From the NCBI GenBank assembly GCA_002709295.1, contig PAQL01000032.1:1-55844 (forward strand): a DNA stretch of 55,844 nt, written 5' to 3'. The position numbers and the translations under genes were made by a program. How positions within the stretch are numbered: position 1 is the first letter of the stretch; every line of letters starts with the position of its first letter. This DNA is from Phycisphaerae bacterium. GTDB lineage: Bacteria; Planctomycetota; Phycisphaerae; Phycisphaerales; SM1A02. The notes under the pieces were generated by a model, which had not been told where the DNA came from, searched no databases, and saw only the letters and a program-made list of their open reading frames with translations. Below are positions 27,336 to 36,163 of this stretch, piece after piece.

Positions 27336-29255
27336 CTATCGGGTGGATCGCCGTTCATGCAGCCAGGCACGCCAGCAGTAGACGGTCCAGCAGGCGGTGG
27401 CCAGGTCCCGGCGACCACCCTGGACCTGTTCGAAGAGATCCCGGACCCCGTTCGGGGAGAGCGGGTCCTCGCACGGTTCGATCAGCAACGAGGCCGCATG
27501 TTCCCGAAGCGGTCCGCGAAGCCACTCGAAGATCGGAACCGCGAAGCCGCGTTTTCGACCGGTGTCCGGCAGCCCGAGCTCTCTCAGCGCGCCGCGAAGC
27601 GGAGCCCGGCCGCCCCGCTCGTCGAACAGCGTCTCGGTCGGCAGGCTGCAGGCGTGATGGATCACCTCTCGTCCGAGCAGGGGGGCTCGATGTTCGAGGG
27701 CGACGTTCATGGTGCCGCGATCGATCTTCACCAGCGGATCATCGGGAAGGTAGGTGCGGAAGTCGGCCGCCATCAGGCTTCGCACCTCGGTCATGAGGTC
27801 CCCGACACCGTCCCACGGAGCCGCACCGGCAGCGCGATTCTCGAGGGCCCGGGCCCGTCGAAAGGCGTCCGGATCTCCGGGTCGGGGTCCCAGGCAGGCG
27901 CCCGCATCCCCCTGGGTCTCCCGAAGCGCTACATGACTGGTTCCGCGGGGATCGATCGACCGGCGACGTCGAGCCGCTTCGGCGAGGGAGCCCCGGCCGA
28001 CCGGAATCCGGCCGGTGAGGGCGCCGGGGAGTCGCTCGATCATCCCCGCCATGGCCCGCTCGAAGGAGTTCCACGCGCCACGGCGCCGCATCGCGGCGTG
28101 TCGTCGGTAGCCCCCGAACAGCTCGTCCCCGCCATCACCGCCGAGGGCCACCACGATCGTCTCCCGGGCGGCTCGGGCGAGGAGGTTCGTCGCGACCAGC
28201 GATGAATCGGCGAATGGTTCATCACCGATCCGGGGAAGGGCCAGCACCGTGTCGAGAATCTGCTCCGGGGTGGGGCTGATCACGTGATGCGGACAGCCGA
28301 TCCGCTCCGCGATGTCGCGGGCGTCCGGGGTTTCGTCGAAGGGCCCCGGCATCTGCAGGGTGAAGCAGGGCAGTCCCGGTCGCACCTCGGTCGCCAGCGC
28401 CGCGACGAGTCGGGAGTCGAGGCCGCCGGAGAGGAAGACACCGACCTCGCGATCCGCGCGACACCGTCGGTGCACGCTCTCCCGGACGACGTCCATGGTC
28501 GATCCCGACTCGCGCCGGCCCAGACTGTCGGCGTCCCGCAGGGGTTCGGGTACCGGCGGCGTCCACCATCGACCCCGGCGGACGCTCGCGGTGGCGGTGT
28601 CGACGCGCACCAGGCCCCCGGGGGGGACCTGCTCCACGCCGGGGCGGATGGAACGCGGCCAGGGGACCGCACCGAGTCGCAGAAACCACTCGAGCGAGGT
28701 CTCGTCGATCCCGTCCAGCCGCGAGGCGAAGGGCTCGGGCAGACGTTCGAGGGCTCGCAGGTCGCTGGCGAAGGCGACCACGCCCGAGACCTCGGCGAAG
28801 AGCAGGGGCTTCTGTCCCGCCCGGTCGCGGGCCAGCACCAGTTCACGGCGTTCCCGGTCGTGGACCGCGAAGGCGAACATCCCATCGATCCGATCCAGAG
28901 TGGCCTCGATCCCCCAGTGCTCGAATCCCGCAAGCAGCACCTCGGTGTCGGTCCCGGTGCGGAAGCGTCGACCGGTCGCCTCGAGTTCCGCCCGCCGCTC
29001 GGGAAAGTCGTAGATCTCGCCGTTGTAGACGATCTCGAAACGCCCGTCGGCCGAGGCCATCGGCTGGGCCCCGTCGTCGCTCGGGTCCTGGATCGCCAGT
29101 CGACGGTGGACCATGGCCAGTCGGGTCCGGGGATCGAACGAGGATCCATCGCCGTCTGGACCCCGGTGGCGGATCGCCTCGCTCATCACGACCATCGCCA
29201 TCGCGGGGTCGGCGATGCGATCGGCGGGGGCGAGAAGGCCTGCAAGTCCACACAT
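27336..29255 (-). CDS. asnB: Glutamine-hydrolysing asparagine synthetase-like amidotransferase
   Basis: The 639-residue protein begins MCGLAGL, with Cys2 as the N-terminal glutaminase nucleophile of class II amidotransferases. Its features RGPDGDG (about 32-38) and YNGEIYDF (about 76-83) belong to this domain. The synthetase domain has the PP-loop SGGLDSRLVAAL (from about 270). The length fits AsnB (about 600-650). AsnB paralogues are often found in surface-polysaccharide loci, where they amidate uronic acids instead of aspartate. That role is suggested here by its location between the flippase and the O-antigen ligase genes. The start at MCG is fixed by the need for a Cys2 nucleophile. Asparagine synthesis remains possible. 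Confidence 0.94.
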   Translation of the reverse strand: MCGLAGLLAPADRIADPAMAMVVMSEAIRHRGPDGDGSSFDPRTRLAMVHRRLAIQDPSDDGAQPMASADGRFEIVYNGEIYDFPERRAELEATGRRFRTGTDTEVLLAGFEHWGIEATLDRIDGMFAFAVHDRERRELVLARDRAGQKPLLFAEVSGVVAFASDLRALERLPEPFASRLDGIDETSLEWFLRLGAVPWPRSIRPGVEQVPPGGLVRVDTATASVRRGRWWTPPVPEPLRDADSLGRRESGSTMDVVRESVHRRCRADREVGVFLSGGLDSRLVAALATEVRPGLPCFTLQMPGPFDETPDARDIAERIGCPHHVISPTPEQILDTVLALPRIGDEPFADSSLVATNLLARAARETIVVALGGDGGDELFGGYRRHAAMRRRGAWNSFERAMAGMIERLPGALTGRIPVGRGSLAEAARRRRSIDPRGTSHVALRETQGDAGACLGPRPGDPDAFRRARALENRAAGAAPWDGVGDLMTEVRSLMAADFRTYLPDDPLVKIDRGTMNVALEHRAPLLGREVIHHACSLPTETLFDERGGRAPLRGALRELGLPDTGRKRGFAVPIFEWLRGPLREHAASLLIEPCEDPLSPNGVRDLFEQVQGGRRDLATACWTVYCWRAWLHERRSTR

Positions 29256-29289
29256 GTGATTCGGTCCGTACGGGGCCCATCAGGGCTGG

Positions 29290-30510
29290 TCACGTTCGAG
29301 AGGAGGTTGATCGTGCCTTCAGAAGGAGAACGACTCCGGAGATCAGGAGGAAGACCTGAGAGGCGAACATGCCACGGAGAAGTCCCTCGGTGGCGGAGGA
29401 TCGATCATCTCCCGACAGGAGTGTGATCACGACGAGAATGGTGATTCCCACGAACTGGCATGCCAGTCGAAGGTCGGCCATGCGAGTGGATACTAGAGTG
29501 GCATTGACCGCGATCGATGCGAACCAGATCGGGACGAGCATCGTCATTTGTTCAAGAAAGCCGGCGTAGGTCGAGAAATCCTCGCCGAAGATCGTCGAGA
29601 GCAGCGATGCGGAGAATGGTCGCAGGGCCTGTCCAAGCAGGAGGCCTGCGATCAACATCACCGCTGCCCCGCCCAGACCGAAGGATCGAAGGCGGACGGG
29701 ATCCGTCTCCGACCAATCGTGGAAACGGGGCCTGAGGAGACGCTGGAAGACCGAGATCGGGAGAAGCAGAAGTCCCTGGATGATCGCGAGACATGCAGCC
29801 AATCGACCGGTGTCCGATGCGCCGAGAAGCGGCATCGCCAGCACGATCGGAAGCTGCAGCTCGGCGAATTCGAGGAGTCTGGTTGCCGAGAAGGGAAAGG
29901 AGTGTCGAACGAGTCGAAGCCCCGGCATGCTGGACGCATCGTTCTTCCAGCGTCCGGTCGCTTGAAGTCGGGAGAGGCCGATCCACGCCATGGGAATCAA
30001 TGCGATGGACCAGCCGAGGGGGATCCAGATCGCCGAAGCGCCCAGCGACAACACGACGAGGGCCACGCCCAGACGAACAGCCTGGAATCCGCCCGGCCAT
30101 GCGGCGATGCCGGTGCTGCTTCGTTCGATCTGAAAGGCCAGCATGCCGCCCGTGATGCCGCCCTGGATGATCACGAACGGAATGAACGAGCAGAGGAGTG
30201 CGGGATCCCGGTCGACTTCGCCCGACAGGATCGTCCATGCGATCGCGGTGAGCAGGCCTGCCACGAGGAGGAGGCAGGCAGCCCGGATGCCGGCTGCGAC
30301 ACCGACCGGAGCGGTCCTGCGCAGCATGACCTCGCTCACGCCATGAAAGGCGAAGGTCGCGATCAGGATGGACAGCGAGTAGCCGTTGGACAGGGCCCCG
30401 AACGTTCCGGAATCGAAATTCCGTGCAAGCACGATCTGAGTGGCAAGAGCCAGTCCGGCGGCGGCCATCGCGCCGATCCAGACCGTCCCCGACTGTCGCC
30501 AGATAGCCAT
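29290..30510 (-). CDS. Wzx-like polysaccharide flippase (first of two)
   Basis: This 406-residue membrane protein has about 12 transmembrane segments. The pattern SGTVWIGAMAAAGLALATQIVLARNFDSGTFG at the N-terminus is typical of the oligosaccharide flippases (MVF superfamily), which move undecaprenyl-linked repeat units across the inner membrane. The frame is open 62 codons upstream, through the end of the preceding dehydratase gene, but the ATG at 30510 begins the first membrane helix and is 38 bp after the dehydratase stop. No strong Shine-Dalgarno precedes it. A second flippase is at 37638-38897. The two are not near-identical, so recent duplication is unlikely. Confidence 0.82.
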   Translation of the reverse strand: MAIWRQSGTVWIGAMAAAGLALATQIVLARNFDSGTFGALSNGYSLSILIATFAFHGVSEVMLRRTAPVGVAAGIRAACLLLVAGLLTAIAWTILSGEVDRDPALLCSFIPFVIIQGGITGGMLAFQIERSSTGIAAWPGGFQAVRLGVALVVLSLGASAIWIPLGWSIALIPMAWIGLSRLQATGRWKNDASSMPGLRLVRHSFPFSATRLLEFAELQLPIVLAMPLLGASDTGRLAACLAIIQGLLLLPISVFQRLLRPRFHDWSETDPVRLRSFGLGGAAVMLIAGLLLGQALRPFSASLLSTIFGEDFSTYAGFLEQMTMLVPIWFASIAVNATLVSTRMADLRLACQFVGITILVVITLLSGDDRSSATEGLLRGMFASQVFLLISGVVLLLKARSTSSRT

Positions 30511-30548
30511 GGGGAAGAGGGTACCGGCCTCGAGGATCTGGATCCCGT

Positions 30549-32420
30549 TCAGGAGGAGGCCGGCTTGCGGTCGAGCACCGTCACCTGGCCTCGATATCCG
30601 GTCACGGTTTCCTGGAGGGTCTGCAGGACGGTCTCCTCGTCCCGGCGATCGACCGCTGCCTCGAGACGTTGAAGTACGATCGACAATTCGTTCCACGGAA
30701 GGAAGACCTCCGCGGAGCGGAGGATCTTCGGATGCTCGGTCTCCTCCAGGTCGCCGTCGATCAGAAGCTCTTCATACAGCTTCTCGCCGGGGCGGAGTCC
30801 TGTGAGCTTGATCTCGATGTCGCCTTGCGGATTGGCCTTGCTCCTGACGGAGCGTCCTGACAGTTCGATCATGCGTGCGGCAAGATCGATGATCCTGACC
30901 GACTCCCCCATGTCGAGCACGAACACGTCGCCGCCTTCGGCCAGCGAGGATGCTTGAATCACGAGGTTGGCGGCCTCATGAACGGTCATGAAGAATCGAG
31001 TGACTTCGGGATGAGTGACCGTGACAGGGCCGCCTGCCTTGATCTGTTCGGAGAACATGGGCACGGCCGAGCCCGAGGATCCGAGCACGTTTCCGAATCG
31101 AACCATGCAGAACCGGGTGGCCTGATTCCGGTCATGGATCGCCTGCAGGACGAGTTCGGCAAGCCTCTTGCTCGCCCCCATGACGCTGGTCGGCCGGACC
31201 GCCTTGTCCGTCGAGATGAGGACGAAGTCCCTGACCCCGGCATGAACGGCGGCTTCGGCGGTGCGTGCGGTGCCGAGGACGTTGTTGGCGACCCCGATGA
31301 CCGCATTGGACTCGACGATGGGCACATGCTTGTACGCCGCGGCGTGGTAGACGGTCTCGACTCCATGCCGCGTCATCGTCTGTCGCATCTGGAGAGCGTC
31401 TCGCACGTCGCCGAGGATCGGCACGATCGCCACCCCGTTCGACCGGCACTTCTCGAGTTCCGCGGTGATGCGGTAGAGGTTGTATTCGCTGTTGTCGACT
31501 AGAATCAGGCGGGCTGGAGCGAGATCCACGATCTGTCGGCAGAGCTCGCTCCCGATCGATCCCCCTGCACCGGTCACCAGCACGACCCTGCCCAGGATCT
31601 TCTCTCTGAGAAGGGATTCGTCAGGCGCCACGGATTCCCGCCCCAGCAGATCCTCGATGTTGATCGGTCTCAGGTCGGAGAAGCTGGCGACGCCGGAATC
31701 CAGTTCCGCCATGTCCGGAACCGTCAGGATCTGGATCTGGTGGCGGCTGAGGGACTCGATGACCTCGCGTCGTCTCGCCTTGCTCGCCGAGGGCAGCGCC
31801 AGCATGATCGTGTTGATCTCGTATCGCCGCAGGAGTTCGGGGATCATGTCCGGAGGATGAACGGCGACTCCGCGAACGTCACGATTGCTCATCCGTCGAT
31901 CGTCGTCGATGAAGCACTCGACTCGGACGGCACCGTCCTGCCCGAGCATCGAGAGGAGGCCGGCGCCGGCCTCACCCGCTCCGTATATCAACACCCGCCG
32001 CTTGGGAAGCTGTGATGTCTCGAAGATCCCTCGCCGCTGGATGAGCGTCTTTCCTATGAGCCTGACTCCCACGGTCCCGATGATCGAAGCCATCCAGAAG
32101 GGGAGGAAGGTCACCCTTGAGACGGCGGATTCGTCCCCCCGCAGGAAGCTGAGAGCAAGCAGGATCAGGGTGGTCAGCGTGACCCCGGCGACCCCGCGTT
32201 GAATGACGGTGGGCCCCACGTACCGGATGACTTCCCGGTAGAAGCGAAGCGGAAGCAGGCAGAGGACGCCGACGATCGGAGCCGCGATCAGGCACCATCG
32301 GGCCTCGGGCGGAGGGGTGAAGCTTCCATACCGCACGATGACCGCCACCCAGAATGCTCCAGCGAAGACCGCGGCATCTATTGCTGTGATGGCGATGAAG
32401 TTGAATCGTCTTGACGGCAT
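30549..32420 (-). CDS. Membrane-anchored nucleotide-sugar 4,6-dehydratase (PglF/WbpM/CapD family)
   Basis: The 623-residue protein has four N-terminal transmembrane segments (about 8-125), a CoA-binding-like domain (RRVLIYGAGEAG at 141-152), and a C-terminal short-chain dehydrogenase domain with the NAD motif TGAGGSIG (283-290). The catalytic residues are in STDKAVRPTSVMGASKR: T404, D405, K406, with M414 and K418 in the place of the usual YxxxK. This matches the long PglF/FlaA1-type inverting or retaining dehydratases, which lack the Tyr. The product is a UDP-4-keto-6-deoxy sugar, the expected substrate for either of the two DegT aminotransferases in the locus. It is 69 bp downstream of the wbpD-like gene. 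Confidence 0.93.
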   Translation of the reverse strand: MPSRRFNFIAITAIDAAVFAGAFWVAVIVRYGSFTPPPEARWCLIAAPIVGVLCLLPLRFYREVIRYVGPTVIQRGVAGVTLTTLILLALSFLRGDESAVSRVTFLPFWMASIIGTVGVRLIGKTLIQRRGIFETSQLPKRRVLIYGAGEAGAGLLSMLGQDGAVRVECFIDDDRRMSNRDVRGVAVHPPDMIPELLRRYEINTIMLALPSASKARRREVIESLSRHQIQILTVPDMAELDSGVASFSDLRPINIEDLLGRESVAPDESLLREKILGRVVLVTGAGGSIGSELCRQIVDLAPARLILVDNSEYNLYRITAELEKCRSNGVAIVPILGDVRDALQMRQTMTRHGVETVYHAAAYKHVPIVESNAVIGVANNVLGTARTAEAAVHAGVRDFVLISTDKAVRPTSVMGASKRLAELVLQAIHDRNQATRFCMVRFGNVLGSSGSAVPMFSEQIKAGGPVTVTHPEVTRFFMTVHEAANLVIQASSLAEGGDVFVLDMGESVRIIDLAARMIELSGRSVRSKANPQGDIEIKLTGLRPGEKLYEELLIDGDLEETEHPKILRSAEVFLPWNELSIVLQRLEAAVDRRDEETVLQTLQETVTGYRGQVTVLDRKPASS

Positions 32421-32489
32421 GTGGACTGGTATCTGGCAGTGATCCGTGTGAATCCGAAACCTTTCGCGAAATCCTATCCGATCGGAAAA

Positions 32490-33074
32490 TCAGCAGATCC
32501 GCCCGGCGACCAGACGGTACGAGCGGCCGGTCCCCGGGCATTCCGCCTGGCCATCGCCCTCGACCGGAAGATCCAGGCGTTCCCCCGCTTCGCTCATCCA
32601 CCCGATCTGTCTGGCCGGCACGCCGACCATGAGGGCATGGGGAGGAACGGAGCGATTCACCGTCGCGCCCGCCCCGATGAAGGCGTGCTCACCGATCTCC
32701 ACTCCGCAGACGATGGTGCAGTTCGCGCCAAGGGTCGCACCCTTTCTGACGACCGTGTCCCGGTAGTCATCCTTGCGGGAGACCGCGGACCGCGGGTTGT
32801 AGACGTTGGTGAAGACCATGCTCGGGCCGCAGAACACATCGTCCTCGAGGGTCACGTTGTCGTAGACCGAGACGTTGTTCTGGATCTTCACGTTGTTGCC
32901 GATCGAGACCCGGTTCCCGACATAGACGTTCTGGCCCAGCGAACAGCCCGTGCCGATCCTCGCGCCGCCGCAGACATGGACGAAATGCCAGATCCTGGTT
33001 CCGGATCCGATGGTCGCACCATCGTCGATGATGGCGGATTCGTGGATGAAGACTTCTGGCTCGGAGCCGCTCAT
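32490..33074 (-). CDS. wbpD: UDP-amino-sugar N-acetyltransferase, WbpD/WlbB-like left-handed beta-helix
   Basis: The 194-residue protein has hexapeptide repeats throughout (for example [32 protein letters not shown]). The segments [19 protein letters not shown] and [23 protein letters not shown], and the ending [19 protein letters not shown], are close to WbpD/WlbB. Those enzymes acetylate the 3-amino group of UDP-2-acetamido-3-amino-2,3-dideoxy-glucuronate. The ATG at 33074 is preferred because GAGG lies 8 nt before it. A TTG at 33098 would give 8 more residues and overlap the wlbA-like stop. It is directly downstream of the wlbA-like gene, as in known 2,3-diamino-sugar pathways. Confidence 0.88.
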   Translation of the reverse strand: MSGSEPEVFIHESAIIDDGATIGSGTRIWHFVHVCGGARIGTGCSLGQNVYVGNRVSIGNNVKIQNNVSVYDNVTLEDDVFCGPSMVFTNVYNPRSAVSRKDDYRDTVVRKGATLGANCTIVCGVEIGEHAFIGAGATVNRSVPPHALMVGVPARQIGWMSEAGERLDLPVEGDGQAECPGTGRSYRLVAGRIC

Positions 33075-33094
33075 GCTGGCGTCCTCGAACTCGA

Positions 33095-34159
33095 TCAATA
33101 GACAAGGGGCAGGCTGACCGCCTGGCCATCACGTGCAGAGAGATACGCGGCGATGAGGATCTCGAGGCTCTTGAGGCCCTCCCGGCCGTCGGTCTCGGGC
33201 TCGGACCTTCCGCGCAGGACTTCGATGACGTTGCGGTAGTAGCGGGGGTGTCCGTAGCCGTAGACGGAGGTCGTCTCGTAGTTGGCGTTCCGGACGTCCG
33301 CGTCATAGTCGCGATCGTCCTCGAACTCCCAGGTCTGGATCTCGTTCACCGCGACGCCGCCGATACGGACCGTCCCCTTCTCGCCCAGGATCGTGAGGGA
33401 ACCCTCGAGGTTCTTCGGGTAGGTCAGCATGGTCACCGCGACAGATCCGAGAGCGCCGCTGCGCCACCTGACGTTCATGACGCCCGTGTCCTCGACCTCG
33501 ATGTTCCTTGCAAGCGTCGCGGTCATCGCATGGACCCGGTCGATCGGGCCGATCAGCCAGTCGAGAAGATCGATGTAGTGGCTTGCCTGATTCATGAACG
33601 CGCCGCCGTCGAGTTCCCAGGTGCCGCGCCACGCGTCGGTGTCGTAGTACTCCTGGGGCCGGGTCCAGAACACGTTCACGTTGGCCATGTGGATCCGACC
33701 GAATCGCTGCTCCTCGATCGCTCTTCGGAGAAGTTGAAGAGTCGCATTGAAGCGGTTCTGCTTCACCACGAACAATCGAACTCCGGCCTCGTCACAGGCA
33801 TCCACCATGCGAAGCCCGTCCTGCCACCGGGTGGCCATCGGCTTCTCGGTCAGGACATGGGCGTCGGATCGGGCGATCTCGATCGTCTGCCGGGCGTGGA
33901 TTCCGCTCGGAGAGCAGACGGCCACGAGATCCGGACGGGCCGATCCGAGCATCTCGTCGAGCCGGCCGAATCGGGGTGTGTCGTTCGGGATGAAATCCTG
34001 GTCCAGCCGAGAAGGTTCGGAGTCACAGGCTCCAACGAGTTCAAGGTCCTCGGAGAGCTCGGCGATCGCCCGGAAATGGTTCCTCGAGATCCGTCCGCAA
34101 CCGACCACCCCGATGCGAACGGGGCGGTCGATGATGACCTTGTGGTTGCCTGCGATCAC
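33095..34159 (-). CDS. wlbA: Gfo/Idh/MocA oxidoreductase, WlbA/WbpB-like
   Basis: The 354-residue protein has the N-terminal Rossmann motif [10 protein letters not shown] (from about 19), and the family motif TEKPMA (about 103-108), where the Lys is catalytic. [16 protein letters not shown] (about 190-205) and the stretch [20 protein letters not shown] are characteristic of WlbA/WbpB, which oxidise C3 of UDP-N-acetylglucosaminuronate with NAD. The next enzyme in that route, a 3-aminotransferase, is not obvious here (see findings), but the acetyltransferase that completes it follows within 20 bp. A 117-bp gap separates the gene from the aminotransferase upstream. Confidence 0.88.
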   Translation of the reverse strand: MIAGNHKVIIDRPVRIGVVGCGRISRNHFRAIAELSEDLELVGACDSEPSRLDQDFIPNDTPRFGRLDEMLGSARPDLVAVCSPSGIHARQTIEIARSDAHVLTEKPMATRWQDGLRMVDACDEAGVRLFVVKQNRFNATLQLLRRAIEEQRFGRIHMANVNVFWTRPQEYYDTDAWRGTWELDGGAFMNQASHYIDLLDWLIGPIDRVHAMTATLARNIEVEDTGVMNVRWRSGALGSVAVTMLTYPKNLEGSLTILGEKGTVRIGGVAVNEIQTWEFEDDRDYDADVRNANYETTSVYGYGHPRYYRNVIEVLRGRSEPETDGREGLKSLEILIAAYLSARDGQAVSLPLVY

Positions 34160-34276
34160 GGCGAATCTCCGATGGACGGTGGGTCGACCTCGACCTCAAC
34201 CGTCCGGAAGGGAATCGAAAATTGTATCGGTTCAGGCAGACAGCCGTCTCGCCGTGAGTCCTCGATGAGGGTGGGC

Positions 34277-35479
34277 TCAGACGGTGGATGTGCGACATTC
34301 GGACAACGTCGCCGTGATGGCGGTGGTGACCGCGTCGAACTCCTCGTTCGTCATCGCCGGGAACAGCGGCAGCGAGACACACCCCTCGAACCAGGCATCG
34401 GCACCGGGGTAGCCATGGGGATCGAGAATCGCCGTTCGCATCCAGTGTGACATGCGGTGAAGAGGCCGATAATGCACGCTGGTGCCGATCCCGCGCTCGG
34501 CCAGTCCCTCGATGAAGGTGTTTCGATCCACTCCGGTCTCGGAGTCCGTGTGGACGACGAAAAGGTGCCACGCATCCCGATCCGGATGGGGAAGGGCGGG
34601 GGGGAGTCGGAGGCCTTCCAACCCTGACAGTCTTTCGCGATATCTCGAGACGAGATCTTTTCTGGCCTCGTGGAATTCGTGGTTCCGCTCGAGTTGAGCG
34701 AGGCCGATCGCCGCGGCCAGATCGGTCAGGTTGTACTTGAATCCGGCGGCCACCACGTCGTATTCCCACCCGGCACCGACTCGATGATGCCGGTCCCATG
34801 CATTGCGGTCGATCCCGTGCAGGCGCATCCGACGCATGCGTTCGGCCGCCGCGTCGTCGTCGGTGGTGACCATGCCTCCCTCGCCGGTGGTCATGGTCTT
34901 GTTGGCGTAGAAGCTGAAGCAACACGCCGTCGAGCCGATCGGGGAGCCCACGGCATGCTGTTCGTCATAGGTCGCCGGGAAGGCGTGTGCGGCATCCTCG
35001 ATCACCGCGACGCCACGGGACTCGCACAGATCGAGAATGCCGTCGCCCCCGGTCGTTCGCATGAGGCATGCCCTTCCGCCGAAATGGACGGGAAGCACGG
35101 CGCTGGTGGAGGGAAAGCGATCCAGGGCGTCGGCGAGGATCGCGGGCGTGAGCATCGCGGTCTCCGGGTCGACGTCGACGAGTCGCACCTTTCCCCCGAG
35201 GTATTCGACGATTTCGGCGGTCGCGGTGAAGGTCACACTGGGAACGATCACCTCGGAGCCCGGTCCGATGCCGGCCGCTTCGCAGCCGAGATGCAGCGCC
35301 GCGGTGCAGGAGTTCACCGCGATCGCATGCGGTGCACCGACGGCGTCTGCGAATCGACGTTCGAATTCCTGGACCTTGCCGCCGCTCGTGAGCCAGCCGC
35401 TCTCGAGGACCTCTCGGACGTAGTCGAGCTCGTTGCCGGTGGCGTCGATGCGGAAGAATGGGACGTTCATTCCCGGCAT
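34277..35479 (-). CDS. DegT/DnrJ/EryC1/StrS aminotransferase, ArnB/PseC-like
   Basis: This 400-residue PLP enzyme transfers an amino group from glutamate to a keto-sugar nucleotide. The PLP lysine is K194 in FYANKTMTTGEGG. The stretches EDAAHAF (161-167) and RLHGIDRNAWDR followed by FKYNLTDLAAAIGLAQLE resemble ArnB and PseC, which aminate C4 of 4-keto sugars. They do not resemble WbpE, which aminates C3. The start is MPGMNVPFF at 35479, although the second Met at 35470 is also usual for the family. It overlaps the end of the upstream sugar-transferase gene by 13 bp, so translation is probably coupled. The substrate is inferred from its likeness to 4-keto enzymes and the nearby dehydratase. 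Confidence 0.9.
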   Translation of the reverse strand: MPGMNVPFFRIDATGNELDYVREVLESGWLTSGGKVQEFERRFADAVGAPHAIAVNSCTAALHLGCEAAGIGPGSEVIVPSVTFTATAEIVEYLGGKVRLVDVDPETAMLTPAILADALDRFPSTSAVLPVHFGGRACLMRTTGGDGILDLCESRGVAVIEDAAHAFPATYDEQHAVGSPIGSTACCFSFYANKTMTTGEGGMVTTDDDAAAERMRRMRLHGIDRNAWDRHHRVGAGWEYDVVAAGFKYNLTDLAAAIGLAQLERNHEFHEARKDLVSRYRERLSGLEGLRLPPALPHPDRDAWHLFVVHTDSETGVDRNTFIEGLAERGIGTSVHYRPLHRMSHWMRTAILDPHGYPGADAWFEGCVSLPLFPAMTNEEFDAVTTAITATLSECRTSTV

Positions 35480-36105
35480 TCTCCCCGAACGCCGCCTTCG
35501 GGTCCAGCATCTCTTCCCCCGAGGACCGTGGTGAGGGTTCGGGCCAGGATCGCGAGATCGCCGAGAAATGACCGTTCGCGGACATACGCCTCCGAGAGAT
35601 CGAGCTTTCGGGGCAGGATCACGTCCCGGTAGCAGGCTTCGGGATCATCGGCAGAAGCGAGCATCGACTCCTCGTCGCGGAACTCGATCGAGGCCGGATC
35701 CGTGATTCCGGGTCGGACGCTCAGGACGATCTTCCATCGTTCGGGATGTGCGTCCGTCCATTCCGGGACCTCCGGGCGGGGCCCAACCAGGCTCATGTCG
35801 CCTCTCAGCACGTTCCACAGCTGGGGCAGTTCGTCCAGTTTGGTCTTTCGAAGAATGCGACCGATCCCGGTGACACGGGTCGTCTGTCCGGGGGTGAAGT
35901 TCGAGGAATGGGTCGACGGACTCACCGTCATGGAGCGAAACTTGAGAATCGTGAAGCGTCGGCCGTGGATTCCCATTCGGATCTGGCGGAACAGCGGCCC
36001 GCCGTTGCTCGTGACGGCGACGCTCAGGGCGATGCAAAGGATGAGGGGGGACAGGATCGCGATCGCGGCGGCGGATACGAGGATATCCAAGCAACGCTTC
36101 GCCAT
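35467..36105 (-). CDS. Initiating phosphoglycosyl transferase, PglC/WcaJ C-terminal type
   Basis: The 212-residue monotopic membrane enzyme transfers phospho-sugar from a UDP-sugar to undecaprenyl phosphate, the first committed step of glycan assembly. The N-terminal KRCLDILVSAAAIAILSPLILCIALS forms the re-entrant helix, and ILKFRSM (53-59) follows. The catalytic Asp-Glu dyad is D91-E92 in KLDELPQLWNVLRG, followed by MSLVGPRPEVPEW. The short form without the extra N-terminal helices matches PglC, which prefers bacillosamine-like sugars. It is the first gene of the leftward polysaccharide operon, 58 bp from the divergent glycosyltransferase, and overlaps the next gene by 13 bp. Confidence 0.94.
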   Translation of the reverse strand: MAKRCLDILVSAAAIAILSPLILCIALSVAVTSNGGPLFRQIRMGIHGRRFTILKFRSMTVSPSTHSSNFTPGQTTRVTGIGRILRKTKLDELPQLWNVLRGDMSLVGPRPEVPEWTDAHPERWKIVLSVRPGITDPASIEFRDEESMLASADDPEACYRDVILPRKLDLSEAYVRERSFLGDLAILARTLTTVLGGRDAGPEGGVRGECRE

Positions 36106-36163
36106 GACGGCACGCTCCTGATTCGGTTCCCTTCAACGAAGTATAACTGTCGATGAGGCCCGA
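36106..36163. promoter_or_regulatory. Divergent promoter region of the polysaccharide locus
   Basis: The 58-bp gap between the start codons of the divergent phosphoglycosyl transferase and glycosyltransferase genes holds a short AT-rich run, GAAGTATAACTG. On the minus strand it reads TATACT (36145-36140), a good -10 hexamer for the leftward operon. On the plus strand TATAAC (36142-36147) is a weaker one. No clear -35 accompanies either. Being so short, the gap probably has overlapping promoters. This is inferred from the layout. Confidence 0.4.

Noticed and set aside
26045-27418. Longer version of the O-antigen ligase-like gene starting at 27418
   Set aside because: The extra N-terminal 31 residues overlap the end of asnB by 83 bp and are Pro/Gly-rich. 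The ATG at 27325 fits better.
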